Shown: positions 22,443 through 36,026, numbered from the stretch's first letter. The stretch is DNA of 64,000 bases from Panax quinquefolius (GCA_020205615.1 CM035166.1:93102706-93166705); one strand, 5' to 3'. Notes: generated from the sequence alone by a model not told the origin. Numbers and translations are program-made.

Positions 22443-25342
22443 TATCAGGAATCAGCATGTGAATGTAATTCCTATTTATATATGATTTGATTATGATATA
22501 TATATATATATATATAATGAATATGCAAGTATGCTTGCATTAAGAAAAGTTGTAAAGTCGATAATAGAAACATATATACAAGGACTTAGAATGAATTGAT
22601 CAAATGTGTTAGGTTGATCCTACATAAGCAAAAAAGCTTTGTAAAGTCCTTAAAAAGAAATGATGTACAAGGACTATAAATATAGAAAGATCAAGCATGT
22701 TAGGTTGATCTTATGATGTAATAGATAGGCTTGTCTGATCGTCGAGCACTACACCAGAAATTGTTGTCTGCCAGGAGAGTCGAGGAAAACTCGAAAGCTA
22801 TCGAGGCAGAATCGTAGTCTGCAAGATAGTAGATCTCGAAGTTCGTAGACTGCCAAGAGAGACAAGAAAGGATCGTAGTGTGTCGAGAAAAACTTCCTCG
22901 TAGTAGTGATCTGCGCCGAGGAAGTCGTGTTCGAAATCGAAGAGACGACCTTCCTACTGGTAGCGAGTAGTATCTGCCAAAAGCAAATTCAAGAATCGTA
23001 GACTACACTCTGAGTCGTGAAGTCTATTGATCATATCAGAGGCAGAGATCGTGTCGAGTAAGATCGATGACAACAAGCAAAATGATAGAAATCGCAGAGT
23101 CTCAAGATCGATCTCGAGTCGTAGTGTATCGTATTAGTAAAGTCAAATCGTGAGCGTAACTAAGACCTCAACAGATGTCACAATGCCAAGGCATAATCAT
23201 AGAGCAAATAAGATTCTCAATAAATGAGCACTCCCAGAATATCCAAAGGAATGAAGCCTCTGGTTGGCACTGCAAAGATATATCCCACCTAAAAGAAACC
23301 AGAGAGCACTCAACGAATGGCATGCAAGCTAACAAAAGATCTAAGCATCAACCCAATCGACATCCAGTTGAGTTGTGAAGCCATTCGGGATAAAGTCTTC
23401 CATAAGGAGATCGGAAAGACTCCAAGAATCGACTAAGGAAAGTCGAGAAGTGCGATGGTTGTCAAGTGGTAAGATGACAACGATCTTGGAAGTAACCAGG
23501 ATCGTAGTGTTTTCCAAACAAAGAAAGAATTGATGGAGTACACACAGAGATACTGGTCAGCTTCTGAAGAACAAGGCTAAAGTGATTAAGCATTGGGTTA
23601 GTCCATTGATGATAAGTGAACGGGAGATCACAAGGAGAAGGTGAGCTGGACACGCCACAAATCCAAAGTGTCTTGCTATTCAGAAGGGGTCAGAACAAAG
23701 AAGTCAATCCATCAGTATCTGAGAGCTATTGAGGCAAGCAGAAGTGTTGAAGCACTGCACAAGAGAAGGAAGAGGTGTTCTACATTGAAGATCCAATCAA
23801 CACTCTTCAAGATCGTAGTGTTGTCTCTACCAGTCAACAAGACACTATGATCAGGTCCAAGAAGACATGCATCAAAATCGTAGAGTTCGAACAGCTGAAG
23901 ATTGAAGCATTGGCAACGGTTCAATCTGAAGGTTGATATTTGGACAAGAGCTTATTGAGAGCATCGATGCAAAAGGACAACCTCTGATCAAGAAATCATA
24001 AGGAAGAAATAAAGTCGTTGACCTGCCCAAGACATAAAAGTAACATATCGGCGGACAGGTGAACGATGAGATCGCGATGTCGGAAAGTCGAGAAAAGAAG
24101 ATGTCATGTCACATCTGCAGTCTACACCAAATAACTCGAGATCTGCGAAGCAAATCTAAAAGCTTTCAATGGCTACTTTCCAACTGGAAGATTGGGAAGA
24201 AGTATAAATCAACAAAGCTTCAAAGATCAAGAGTGCTGATGATTGCTATGTTGCAGAATCGTTGAGTTGGTAGGATGCTAACGTTGACTCTACGAGTTCC
24301 ACCTAAGCTTAAATAGAACAAGTCTCAGTGACAGTGAGACTACGAAGGTGAAAGTGAAGCAACTTTGAAGATGGACCTAAACAGATCAAAGCTTCACTCA
24401 ACGAAGATGAGAATGCCACTTGAATTGGCATCTAAGCTAAGAGCCGAGAAGGACACAAAGATAGCATTCAGAAGAGTGGCAAAGCACAAGGCAGATCCTA
24501 AGAGCCACTCTACAATTCACCATAAACCCAAAGCTGAAGCAGAGCAAGTGCAGAACCATGTCTGCCAACATGTTAAGAAGGGTTCAAGAAATTGTGATGG
24601 TGCACAGCTAACACTACACGAAGATGAGCAGAACTGAAGATGATCAACTACACCAAAGATGATGTGGTCTAGTCTCGAAAAAGAATGCAAAGAGGACCAT
24701 ACCAAGCTGCTAAGTACAAAAGATGATCAAGCCTAAAGACATCTTAGCAGCTCAGCACCAACAACAACAACAACAACTACAACAACAAGAAGCCATGGCC
24801 TGAGGGGTCCTTGTCCAGAGGGACTAAATGAAGTTCCAAGCCTGTTGGGCATGAAGAGTTCCAAGGGAACTAGAGAAGTTCGAAGGCTGCTAGCCTTGAA
24901 GAGTTCTTAGTGAACTGAAGTCCCAAGGCTGCTGGCCTTGAAGGAATCTTAGTGATTCGGTGCTTTGCCCTTCCTTAGTGGAAATCCTGCTAGTTAAAAG
25001 CAGAAGATTGGATTAGGAGCTTGAGTCTCTGAACCACTTAAAACCCCTTGTGTCTTTTACCTTATGTCATTTACATTATGTACATTAACTGCTATAACTG
25101 TTATGTATGTTTTAACTACTTACCACTGAACTAACTCTACGAACAATGTATGTATGATTATGAATATATCAATGAAGGGGATCTTTTACGTATTCCGATG
25201 TGCTTGAAAAGATTCTTATGTTTGTCATATGTTTAAACATTAGCTATACAAAATAAAAGAGAAAAGTATTTAAAATTAAAAAGGATCTATTCAACCCCCC
25301 CCCCCCCCCTTCTAGATCTATTGTGCCTACTGGGAACTAACA
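22443..25342 (+). mobile_element. 5' LTR of Element 3 (copia-like, non-autonomous)
   Basis: It begins TATCAGGAATC (the 3' copy has TGTCAGGAATC) and ends GGGAACTAACA at 25342, directly before a primer binding site, so it is 2900 bp long. It is rich in the word ATCGTAG (22811, 22872, 22995, 23501, 23812, 23877). About 24057-24945 is missing from the 3' LTR. It also holds a (CAA)n run near 24757-24788, three degenerate AAGTTCCAAGGCTGCTGGCC-like units at 24830-24945, and a run of 14-15 C near 25296. ORFs inside it are short and not convincing. Confidence 0.9.
22675..22682 (+). promoter_or_regulatory. Possible TATA box of Element 3 LTR
   Basis: TATAAATA occurs about 230 bases into the LTR and is also present in the 3' LTR near 31826. 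It is the best TATA-like word upstream of the body of the LTR. The start site cannot be placed from sequence alone. Confidence 0.35.
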
Positions 25343-25361
25343 ATTGGTATCAAAGCAGGTT
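25343..25361 (+). other. Primer binding site of Element 3
   Basis: ATTGGTATCAAAGCAGG follows the LTR end immediately and resembles the initiator-tRNA-Met site used by copia elements of the SIRE/Maximus type. Confidence 0.85.
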
Positions 25362-28344
25362 CTCATGCTATATGCAAAAACTAATCGCTTTGAGTCTGAT
25401 CCTAGGCACAAACATTGTAATAAACTTAGTTTAGTAGTAAGTCATTTGTTATATGCAGATGAGCTCACACGTTGGAAATATTGTGAATAGGCAAATGTGT
25501 ATATACACCTGAAGCTGCTCAGATTGGTCCATGCTCTTGAGTGCCATATTAGCAAGACCAATCCCTAGCCACAATCAATCTTGTAGTCTGAAGACCAGGC
25601 TAGAAAGCTCAAAAGACATCAACAGAAAAGAGTCAAACATCCACCAGACTGAAAAGATGAAGAGGCCATACATGCTAAGAAATGCTTATCTAGAGAAGCA
25701 AGAAGAACTTCTCAAACGTGTGTCTGGCCAACCAGCAGCTGGATGTAAACCATGCAAACTCAAGGATGTCAAAGAACTAAAGATGCTGAGATTTTCTAAA
25801 CTTGCATCTTTAAGACCACGACTGATTGACTGAAGGTCAATTGGAGCAACAAGCTGTCAGGAGAAAATGAGAAACTATGCACATCAATACCTAACCTCAG
25901 TATGTCTTAGATAAATGACTATTAAGAAACTAACAGTAGAAAGGTACGATTCCTCACTAATATAAGTGTATACATCATATTATACACCTCCTTATGCACT
26001 ATAACAGTATCCTGTCAAGAAATCATAATTCACCTAAAAAGGTGAAGAGAGAAAGTACACTGAGGTTGGAAACCCAAATGCTTATAAACTTTCTCTCCAT
26101 CCAAGCTATAGATTGAAGATGGCATCTTGAAAGAAATCTAAAATAGATCATAAGAACATCACAGGTTAAATTAATCTTATGTGAAGTAATCTTTGATGAT
26201 AGGTTAGTATGTATGAACCTATGTTCTAAGTGTTTGATAACCCATAGAGTATGATCAGTTCTACAAGAGTATCTTGATGATTTGTAGAAACTGATCACCT
26301 CTATAAATCAACTAGAAATTCATAAATCGTAGAGTTGATTCTCACTCTGTGAACACTTAAACTCTGTGAACATAACCAAGCAAATGATAAAACCATCAAA
26401 TGAAAAGAGTGCTTTGTTAAAATGGAAAATCTTACACACACTCATCATCATGCATCTCAAAATGTAATATCCAAATTAGCTGCATGCATGAATTTGATTG
26501 TTGGTGATCAATATGATGTTAATTCTAATATATGAGAAATAGGGTTTTTGAAACTAACCTGGCAGGACCCATTTAACTATGGGTACCAAAATAGAAATAT
26601 ATTTAACCTATAGGTACTCGGTCTATCTGATCACACTAAGGAAGATAAAGCAAGAGACTTCAGTCAAAGAAAGATTCAACCAGCAGAAGGCTTAAGACTG
26701 TTCAGAAATGATTCTGATAAAATGCCTATAAGTCAAAGCCTGCCCTTGAAGACCGACTGAGCTGATCCAGATAAAGCTCACTTGGCTGCTAATACTTATA
26801 TAGAAGCAGGCCGTTCAACCAAAGATGGAAAGGGTCTTATATGCTCAAGCATGCAAAGCATGTCATAATAGAAGAATCCTCAAGGAAGCATACCACAGAG
26901 GATCATCAAGCATCAAACATGAGGAACTCATTACTGGAGCAGAACTTCACAAGTACAAACTATAAAAGAAGACTACGTTCGTAGTGCTGTCAAATGATCG
27001 TAGAATGACTAGTCATGAAGATATCCATATCTACGATGAAAATAGATTTGACTGTCAGAGGTGATTCCAATCAGAAAGAAGCATGTAAGGATGTCTCCTA
27101 ATGCATATAAAGAAAAGAAAATCACACCTCACTGAGAAAATAGTATGAACATGGGGAAGCAGTGATCTATTAAGAAATGACAAACCGAGGTTATAATATA
27201 AAGTAGTGTATCAGCTACAAAGTCCCAAAACTTTGTGGCTGATGAACCAAATGAAGATCCAATCGTAAGTAGGAACGTCTCAAAACGTACTACTGATAAC
27301 CTATCAGCCACCCAACTCAAAATCGTGGAGTACCTACGATCAAACATATGATCGTAGTGTAGAAGCAGGAGGACACCACGATTACAGCTAATGCAATCGT
27401 ATAAAGAAAGTAGAGGACTTCCCCACTAGAAAAGGTCAAATGAGAAACCAGTGCAAAACACTTCTAAAGCATTTCATCTGGAGAGCGCCTCAGGGACAAA
27501 CCTGACCCTTAGTTCACTTTAAAAGGTTGGCCCTTCCTGAGCTACCTTATCCCAGAAGGATTTCTTAATCAAATTCATCTCAAAGACTAAGACAGTCAAC
27601 GATCGTAAAGTAGAAATCAAAGAGAACTCAACGATTGTGATGCAACCTTAACGATCATAGTACAACCTCAGCAATCGTAGAAGCAAACTCGACGATCGCA
27701 GTCTTACAAGAGGTTACTCTAGCTTATGAGAATCTCGGAAGAACTGGACAATTGCCCAACCATTCAGATTAAAAGGAGATAAGTTCGAATACAGTTTGGA
27801 AAGATATTATGAAAATGCATCTCAAAACTCAAGTACCCAAACTTGCTCGGGGTACATCAGTGATCAAGCTATGCAGCATCAAGATGAGGATTAATGTCAA
27901 AACCACCCACTGCAGCGTCTCCCAAAAGATGATCGTTGAGTCATCAAAGGAAAACGTAGAATCCATAGCTGCCTTATCATGCTACTCTACGAACCAAAAT
28001 GGTCAACGGTCAATCCACATCATTGACGCCTATTCATTTTAAAAAGGGGACATTAAACTAAAGAGTTAATGGGGGAGTTAAAGCTCATTACTGGGCATCG
28101 TGCAACCAATGGTTGGTTGACACATCACTATTTATGCAGAGTTAGAAGGAACTGTCATAAAGGAAAATTCAAATTAGCAAACAGTTATTAGAAGCTATCG
28201 AACCTCTCTCCCTCCCATTTTCAAACCCTAGAATACTCTCAAAAGCCAAAATCAATTAATTCTCCAGAGCCTTGCCCAAATCACAATCAGCCATCTCTCA
28301 AAAACTCCTCTGAATCAGATACCCATATTCCTCGAACTATTCAA
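25362..28344 (+). mobile_element. Long untranslated leader of Element 3
   Basis: About 3 kb separate the primer site from the long ORF. I find no gag, zinc knuckle, protease or polymerase motif in any frame. Short ORFs (for example 25531-25833 and 27809-28042) have no recognisable domain. ATCGTAG words recur near 26320, 26996, 27350 and 27676. The last 150 bases before 28345 (CTCTCTCCCTCCC, AAACCCTAG, runs of CT) look like a plant mRNA 5' untranslated region. This is the leader of a large non-autonomous element, or a region from which gag-pol was lost. Confidence 0.65.
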
Positions 28345-31300
28345 ATGGAAGATTGGCGAGTAATCACTAGCATTCAGCTTGGAACCATGTCGTTTGAAAA
28401 ATTTAAAAAGAAGTTCAGAGACATTCTCGAACTTGTAAAGAAAGCTAGATTCTCAGAATGTCTTGAGGCTAGCACTCGAGTATATACTAAGCTGATCAAG
28501 GAATTCTACTTAAATTCATCCATAAATGCTGAAACCCTTTCAACCAAGGTTAAAGGTCAGTCTCTTAAGCTGAAATCATCTGATATCAATCAATATATAG
28601 GTTTCCCTGACCTAGGACTGAGAAAGCATGACGAGATCAACACTAAGCAAGCAAAGGAGATTATGGGGTACCAAAGAAACCCCAGTCTAAAAGATATGAA
28701 GAAAAAGAAGTTTCCTGAGGAATTTGAGTTCCTTACTGAGATAGTAGGCAAATGTATACTATGCAAGGACATTGCACACGACACGGTGCTTGATCAACAG
28801 TTAAAAATTATGTCTGCTATAGTTCTGAAGAAACGAATCCACTTTGGAGTTATCCTGTTTGATCAGATCTCCAAATGGGTAGAAAAAGCGGAGTTGAAGA
28901 AGTCTACAGAAAAACCCCTGACAAAGGTGTTTTATGGAAGACTTTTGAGTATAGTGCTAAAGAAGAAACTGGGAAGAAAAATCAAGAATGATGAAGGAGA
29001 GCCTCTAAATGTTCATAAAGTAATGTCTCCACAACTGCTTGTGAACTGGAAGAAGAACCCAAAGGAGAACAAAAGGCTGACAACTGGGAGCAGCAGCAAG
29101 ACCTATGTAAAGAAGAGGAAAGCAAAAGTGGTAGAAAGCTCTGAGTCTAATGACTCTGTACCAGCAGCAACCACACCAGCCATAAAGAAATCCAAAGGTG
29201 TAAGGAAAACTGATGCTCCTACAAGAAGTCTATCCACAGAAGACAAGGTTGAAGATGAAAAGGTCTCAACTGCAGAGACCACAAAGAGGAGAAGTAATAG
29301 ATTACTTCAAGGGCCATCCAGCAAGAAAGCTAAGGTGGTAAACAGACTAGTCTCAACTTACCAAGAAAGTACGTCTGACGAAGAAAAGGACGTAGAGTCA
29401 GAAGAAGAGAAAGCAACTGATAATCCCAAGGCTGAGTCCCCAAAGACCAAATCCAGCAATGAAGGTGAAGCTGGATTAATGGAAGAAAATGCAGCATCTG
29501 CTGATGAAGAAGAATGCACAAGCCCTCAGAGCATTCACTCTGATGATAAAGAAAAGATACAAGTTGACCCAACTACATCTCTAAATGCAAATGCTCCAAC
29601 TAGCCCAGATGATGGATCAAATGATGCTGATTCCGAAGAAGAAGGAAATGCCCCTACTATTGCTGAACGTCAAGATAGTCTGTCTGATGATACAGAAGCT
29701 TCAGAGTCTGACGAAGAAGAGGAGTCTAAAACTCCTATAGCTGAACTTCCAATAAAAAGAAAGAGCTACAGATTACTTGCTCAATTTGCCTCCAAAAGGA
29801 AAAATGATCACTCTAATGCTGTCATTGAATTAAGTGATGATGAGTCTGTATCACAGAAAGTAAGTGCTGAAGATGGAACCAGTGATGAAGAAGATGAATC
29901 AGAGGAAGATCTTGCTAAAGAAGGTTCTGAGGATGAAATGGAGCAAGAAAGATTCATTGATGGAAATGATCAAAATGTTTTAGGCTCCGAAAGAGAAGAA
30001 ATGGAGAAGGATTCCAATTTTGCAAATCAGGAATCAGAGGAACCAGCAGACTATCCAGTCCTCTCTCCTGCAAGAATCAGTAGAAGAATAGTGGTAGAAG
30101 TCCTTAATGAACCAGAAGAACTCCCAGCTGAAAGATGGGTAAAATATGGAAATGAACAGCTCAAAGTTGTAAGGATGACTGCACAAGATATATTCAAAAA
30201 CTGGAGTACAACATGGAGCTAGACTGCACGACTATCCTCTATAATCCTGATGACTAGCTGATGAGATGGTTTTTCCAATGGATGCCTTGGCTAAAGGCAC
30301 ACACTGAAAGAGATGGAAGTTACTTCAGCTGGTGCTACTCTCATTTTCCAAGCATGGAGCTGGTGGTACAAAAATTCCCAAGGGTGAAGAGTTTTGCTAC
30401 AATATTGATCAAAGACCAGCCTCACTACAGAGTCTACAGACATGCTGGCAACTACTATATCCCTTATGATCGTAGAGTGGACTCTGAAGGAAGAAGGATC
30501 ATGACTAAGGAAATAATCGTAGAGTCTGTTCACTCTACAAGTGATGGTATCCAAGTCCAAAATGAGAAGCTTTCATCTACTCAAGCACTACTGACCGACA
30601 TTCCTTCATCCTTAAATAGCGATTGGTACTCAACGATTTTTTAGATTCTCAACACCTTTGAAAATCTATCCAAGGATGCAAATCGTAGAATTTAATCTGG
30701 TGCTCACCAAGAGGCTGCCCATACAGACGATCAACCACCTATGGCGAAGAAGCTGATGAAAAATTCTGATGAACTGATAGAGAAGATATCTCTAATCACT
30801 GAAGAGTCAAAGAGGTTGACAACAACAGAAGATAACTCAGTTCAAGAGAGACTCCAAGCAATAATGGCTGATGTATCTCTCAAAATTAGAGAAAGAGATC
30901 ACATCTATCTAAAGGCCATGAATGATCAGAAGGAAGATGCACTACGAGCGAAGAAGGAAAATGAAGAACAACTCCAAGTCCTCTCTGACAAGATTAACAA
31001 CATGAATCAGTCTTTTTCAGTACAACTTGAGCTAGGCCAACAGGAACTCAAGTTTGAAGTTGCTAACTCCTCCTACATGATGGAGCAGCTTATATCCAAC
31101 ATGGAGCAGCTCTCGCAAATGATTAATGACAAAAAGGGGGAGAAAAAGAGGCATAGAAAAAGGAAGAGTAAGAGGCACTCTAAAAAGAGCAAAGAGAGCA
31201 GAAGGAAAGAAAAGAAGAAGACAACATAAGAAGAAGCTGAGTCATCATCTAAGGGGGGAGCCAAAGGATAATGAGCCTAAGGCTGAGGGGGAGCCAGAAC

Positions 31301-31371
31301 TAGAAGAAGAAGAAGAAATGAAGTCTACATCCCAAGGGGAGCAGGAGCAAAGGAATCAAATAGATGAATAG
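28345..31371 (+). pseudogene. Single long ORF of Element 3, lightly broken
   Basis: The first 625 codons (28345-30222) are open. Residues 1-240 are globular, rich in Leu, Lys and Ile (SSDINQYIGFPDLGLRKH, FGVILFDQISKWVEKAE), and resemble the 'putative plant transposon protein' domain found in ORFs of large non-autonomous retroelements. Residues 250-560 are acidic and Ser-rich with Lys/Arg clusters. A frameshift near 30195 leads into another frame (30201-31229) with stops at 30255, 30642 and 30693. It contains HYRVYRHAGNYYIPYDRR and a long coiled coil (about 30741-31110), then a Lys/Arg-rich tail. One more shift gives an acidic end at 31371. Originally roughly 1000 aa. Not a recognised Gag or Pol; function unknown. 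Confidence 0.6.
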
Positions 31372-31589
31372 CTGATCAATAGACATCCTGGAAGCATACA
31401 TGAAACCAAAGAAGTACATGTCTAACTAGTTAGGTATGTTCTGGATCCAGGATGTAAAATGTCAATGTATTAAATTCCATATTCTTATAAATGGCATTCA
31501 TGATTATCTGTTTTAGAAATACAGTTGCTCACTGTATATAAGATTCATTCATAACATGCATATGCACTTATTATTTTGTCATAATCAAA

Positions 31590-31600
31590 TAGGGGGAGAT
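31590..31600 (+). other. Polypurine tract of Element 3
   Basis: TAGGGGGAGAT sits immediately before the 3' LTR start TGTCAGG at 31601, in the arrangement typical of copia elements. About 220 non-coding bases lie between the ORF and this tract. Confidence 0.85.
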
Positions 31601-33184
31601 TGTCAGGAATCAACATGTGAATGTTATTCCTATTTATATATGATTTGATTATGATATATATATATGAATGAATATGCAAGTATGCTTGCATTAAGAAAAG
31701 TTGTAAAGTCGATAATAGAAACATATATACAAGGACTTAGAATGAATTGATCAAATGTGTTAGGTTGATCCTACATAAGCAAAACAGCTTTTGTAAGTCC
31801 TTAAAAAGAAATGATGTACAAGGAATATAAATATAGAAAAATCAAGCATGTTAGGTTGATCTTATGATGTAATAGATAGGCTTGTCTGATCGTCGAGCAC
31901 TACACCAGAAATCGTAGTCTACTAGGAGAGTCGAGGAAAACTCGAGAGCTATCGAGGCAGAATCATAGTCTGCAAGATAGTAGATCTCGGAGTTCATAGA
32001 CTACCACGAGAGACGAGGAAGGATCGTAATGTGTCGAGAAGAACTTCCTCAGGGTCGTAGTCTGCTGAGGAAGTCATGTTTAGAATCGAAGAGACAACCT
32101 GTCTACGAGCCGACCGAGTATCTGCCGAAGCCAAAGTCAAGAATCGTAGACTACACTCTGAGTCGTAAAGTCTACTGATCATATCTAAGGCAGAGATAGT
32201 ATTCGAGCAAGATCAAATGAAGACAACAAGCACAACAATAGAAATCGCAGAGTGTCAAGATCTGATCTCGGAGTCGTAGTGTCTGCACAGCCGAAGCTGA
32301 ATTGTAGAGTGCAGAACTAAGACCTCAAAAAATGTACTCACAATGCCAATCGTAGAGCAAATATTATTCTCAACAAATGAGCACTCCCAGAATATCCAAA
32401 GGAATGAAGCCTCTGGTTGGCACTGCAAAGATATATCCCACCTAAAGGAAACCAGAGAGCACTCAACGAATGGCATGCAAGCTAATAGAAGATCTAAGCA
32501 TCAACCCAATCAGCATCCAGATTGAGTTGTGAATCCATTCAGGATGAAGTCTTCCACAAGGAGATCAGAAGAAGACTTCAGTAACTGACTAAGGAAAGTC
32601 AGCAAGTGCAGTAGCTGTCAAGTGATAAGATGACAACGATCTTGGAAGTAACCAGGATCGTAGTGTTTGCTAAACAAAGAAAGAACTAATGGATTGCACA
32701 CAGAGATACTGGTTAGCTTCTGAAGAACAAGGCTAAAGTGATTAAGCATTGGGTCAGTCCATTGATGATAAGTGAAAGAGAGATCACAAGGAGAAAGCGA
32801 GCTGGACACGCCACAAAATCCGAAGTGTCTTGCTATTCAGAAGGGGTCAAAACAAAGAAGTCAAGCCATCAGTATCTGAGAGTTGTTGAGGTAAGCAGAA
32901 GTGTTGAAGCACTGCACAAGAGAAAGAAGAGGTGTTCTACATTGAAGATCCAATTAACACTCTTCAAGATCATAGTGTTGTCTCTACTAGTCAACAAGAC
33001 ACTACGATCAGGTCCAAGAAGACATACATCAGAATCGTAGAGTTCGAATAGCTGAAGATTGAAGCATTGGCCACGGAGCATCGATGCAAAAGGACAACCT
33101 CTGATCAAGAAATCAGAAGGAGAAAATAAAGTCATCGACCTTCCCAAGACATAAAAGTAACATATCTTAGTGATTCAGGGTGCT
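31601..33184 (+). mobile_element. 3' LTR of Element 3, first part
   Basis: This matches the 5' LTR from its first base to about 24056, then jumps to the TTAGTGATTC block (24946), skipping about 890 bp. The junction falls at a shared ATC. It is interrupted at 33184 by Element 2 and resumes at 52906. ATCGTAG words occur near 31911, 32142, 32350, 32657 and 33034. Confidence 0.9.
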
Positions 33185-36024
33185 TGTAAGACCCCAACTT
33201 TTTGAATAAAGATAAAATTTTCTCGAAATATATTTTTGAATATTATGTTGTGGATTTGATATAATGTTATAGTTGTGGGTAATATTTACAAATTTTGCAA
33301 AGTATGCAAGTTGTTATATAATATTCAATTGGTCGGGGAATATTCATTTTAACAGGGAATATTCGTACAATGCCACAATCATTGGTGGACCCCCCACAAC
33401 GAAATTATTATCGGATTGAGAAAACGACAAAAATACTTTATGAAAATAACGGCGGAAGTTTTACCGTTAACTGTTGAACTACCCGGTAGTAAAAGTACAA
33501 TAATACGTGTGGTTGCATAGTGGCACACGGTATTGATTATTGATGCTTACGTGAGAAGTCACTCAGTTATACTCAATTATTGCTATAGTAATTGCTGCAT
33601 CATATCTCTTATATTATTGATTCGATTATTATCGTAGTATCATCTGCATAATATGTTATTTTATTAAATCAATAATTGAGACGACAAAGTTATTCATATT
33701 TTTAAATTACAATATTTACAATGTCTAGAAGTTACATCGAGGAGAGGTTTGGTCACCTAATTGCGGCGCTGATAGAGAGAAATCCTTATTAAAAGCCCCT
33801 CTTCCTGAAGCGACTGGTTGATAAATATTATGAGTTATAATATTAATGATGAATGTTATTAAAATTGAAGTTGTGTTCGGAGTTGAATTTGGAGACACGG
33901 ATGTGATATTTGAGTCCGGAACGATGAAATTAGTAAAAATAGTCTATAAACACAAAATTTTCTGGAATTCACTATTTGGTCAAAAAGTCAACAGTTGACT
34001 TTTTTGGGAAAAGTTAAACTTCGAAATTTCAAAATTTATATTTTTGATAAAAATGGTTTCATTGTGTTGGAATTATTTGTGTTAGTGAAAATCGACAATT
34101 ATTTCGATAATAATTAATGTTTGGAGGTTATATTGACCAATCGGGTATTTAACCGGATAAATAAGCAATTGATTGCTATTATTTCACATGATTATAACTA
34201 TTTGTTCACATGTGTATACTATTGTTTCACATTCTTGTTACTATTAGGGGAGTTGGTGCAAGATTGATAATACTTGCATGACTAAGTTAAAAATGGAGGT
34301 ATAGATGGAGGTACTATACTGTAATTCATATTTTCACATGTCTAGAACTATTGATTCACATAATTTACTATTGAATCACATTATTTACTATTAGGGGAGG
34401 TGGTGCAAGTTTGATAATACTTCCATGACTAAATTAAAAATAAAGGAAAAGTTGGAGGTATTGTACTGTAATTTTTTGAGCCCCAAAACGTGCAATTATC
34501 GAAACTATATTTTTCTATAAATAGAAGCTCATTCTTCCTTCATTTCTCACCAATTCACAAAAGCTTTAGAGCGATTATTATAGAGAAAAATTATAGAAAG
34601 AAGAAGAAAGTCTGCTACCTCACTATTCCAAAGATCCGCTTTTTCTAAGGTATGGAGTATTATTTCTTTCTTATCCATAAAGAGAACTTCATTATTCCAT
34701 TCTTTATTATTCATTTGGAATAACTTTGTATAATGCGAACTACCCTATACTTGGTGAAATTCTTACATTGTTCCATTCTTTATCATTATGTTGGAACATC
34801 CATGCATCACGTTCTACTACGGACCGGTTCCATCTTTATTATTATTGTTGAATATCCTCGTGCATGCGTTTTACTGTGGGACTGATTCCGCCTCTTTATT
34901 ATTACATTAGAATATCTTGTCTGTGTGTTTTACGCCGGACCTGATTCCGTTATTTATTATTTTGTTAGAATAACCTGCTTGTGCGGTCTATCGCATGCTT
35001 GGTGATTTCTTTTGTTATTCCATTCCTTATTATACTCAGTTGGTTAAAGTTTTGACTTCTATACTCCATGAAATTAGTGGAATATCCTTGATATTTACGC
35101 TTCATCCAGTATCTCTGCAAAGCAGTATCATGTTGACAATTTGGACGTTATTAGTTCCTGGATAAATTAATTCTTGAACTTGTTTTATTGAATTCTTATA
35201 TCATTGTCATCATCATGTTTATATTTTGTTGAAAGTCATCTGTGGCCTATAGTGCATAGATGGACTTGGTATGATTATGACCAGGGATTATTTGGTGTAA
35301 TCATGACCGTAATGTTACAAATGATGTGGAAAAAGTCCTCATTGGCCCGTAGAGCATTGATGGACAGTTGTTGGCATGATCATAACCATTATTGAATACA
35401 CAAATATTCTTGGCCCGTAGTGCATGGATAATTGTGGTCGTGATACTAAAGAATATCCTTGGCCGTAGTGCAGGGGTGATTCGATGATGTGGATTATTTA
35501 TTAAGCTGAGTCCCAGCGATAAAAGTGATGAAACACCTTCTAAATCATAAAAGATAGTAGATTTTATTCTCTACTTGACTCTTTTAATGGATTGCTTGTT
35601 CCGCTGCAGTTAAACTTGATGGTTGTTATATTGTATCAGTTTAACACTGTTGAAGGCTAACGATAATATATTCTCGCATTATCTTAGTCATATTATTTCC
35701 CTCTTCGGCTAGTTGAGCTCACCTTTTACTTTTATTATTCTCTTGTGAAATGAGAACGTAGCGAGGACTAGTCGGGGAAAGGAGGATGGGCGGATGATAG
35801 CATTAGTAGTCCTCACTATTCGTGAAATAGTGTGATAATAATTGTAATGAGGACTCCTTTTGAGTTTGTATAATCTCTAGTAGACAATATTTGTATTCAA
35901 ACTCACGACTTATGTTTTGTCGTATTATACACGACAGTTGTATTATTAAGTTGTATTTGAATTCTATACCATATGTATCTGGCGACTCAAGCCGGGTGAT
36001 GTATACCTATTTTGGGGCGCCACA
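33185..36024 (+). mobile_element. 5' LTR of Element 2 (Tekay/Del chromovirus)
   Basis: It starts TGTAAGACCCC and ends GGGGCGCCACA, 2840 bp, directly before a primer binding site. A near copy is the interrupted 3' LTR (40856-42212 plus 51313-52905). It includes a TATA box at 34516-34524, a 55-60 bp tandem array at about 34690-34990 and GTAGTGCATTGATGG words at about 35340-35470. Confidence 0.93.
34516..34524 (+). promoter_or_regulatory. TATA box of Element 2 5' LTR
   Basis: TATAAATAG is followed by AAGCTCATTCTTCCTTC, the likely transcription start region. The same word is at the same place in every related LTR of the window. Confidence 0.7.
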
Positions 36025-36026
36025 GG

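Noticed and set aside
25531..25833. 100-codon ORF as gag of Element 3
   Set aside because: No capsid or zinc-knuckle motif, and it lies in a leader with no coding pattern around it.
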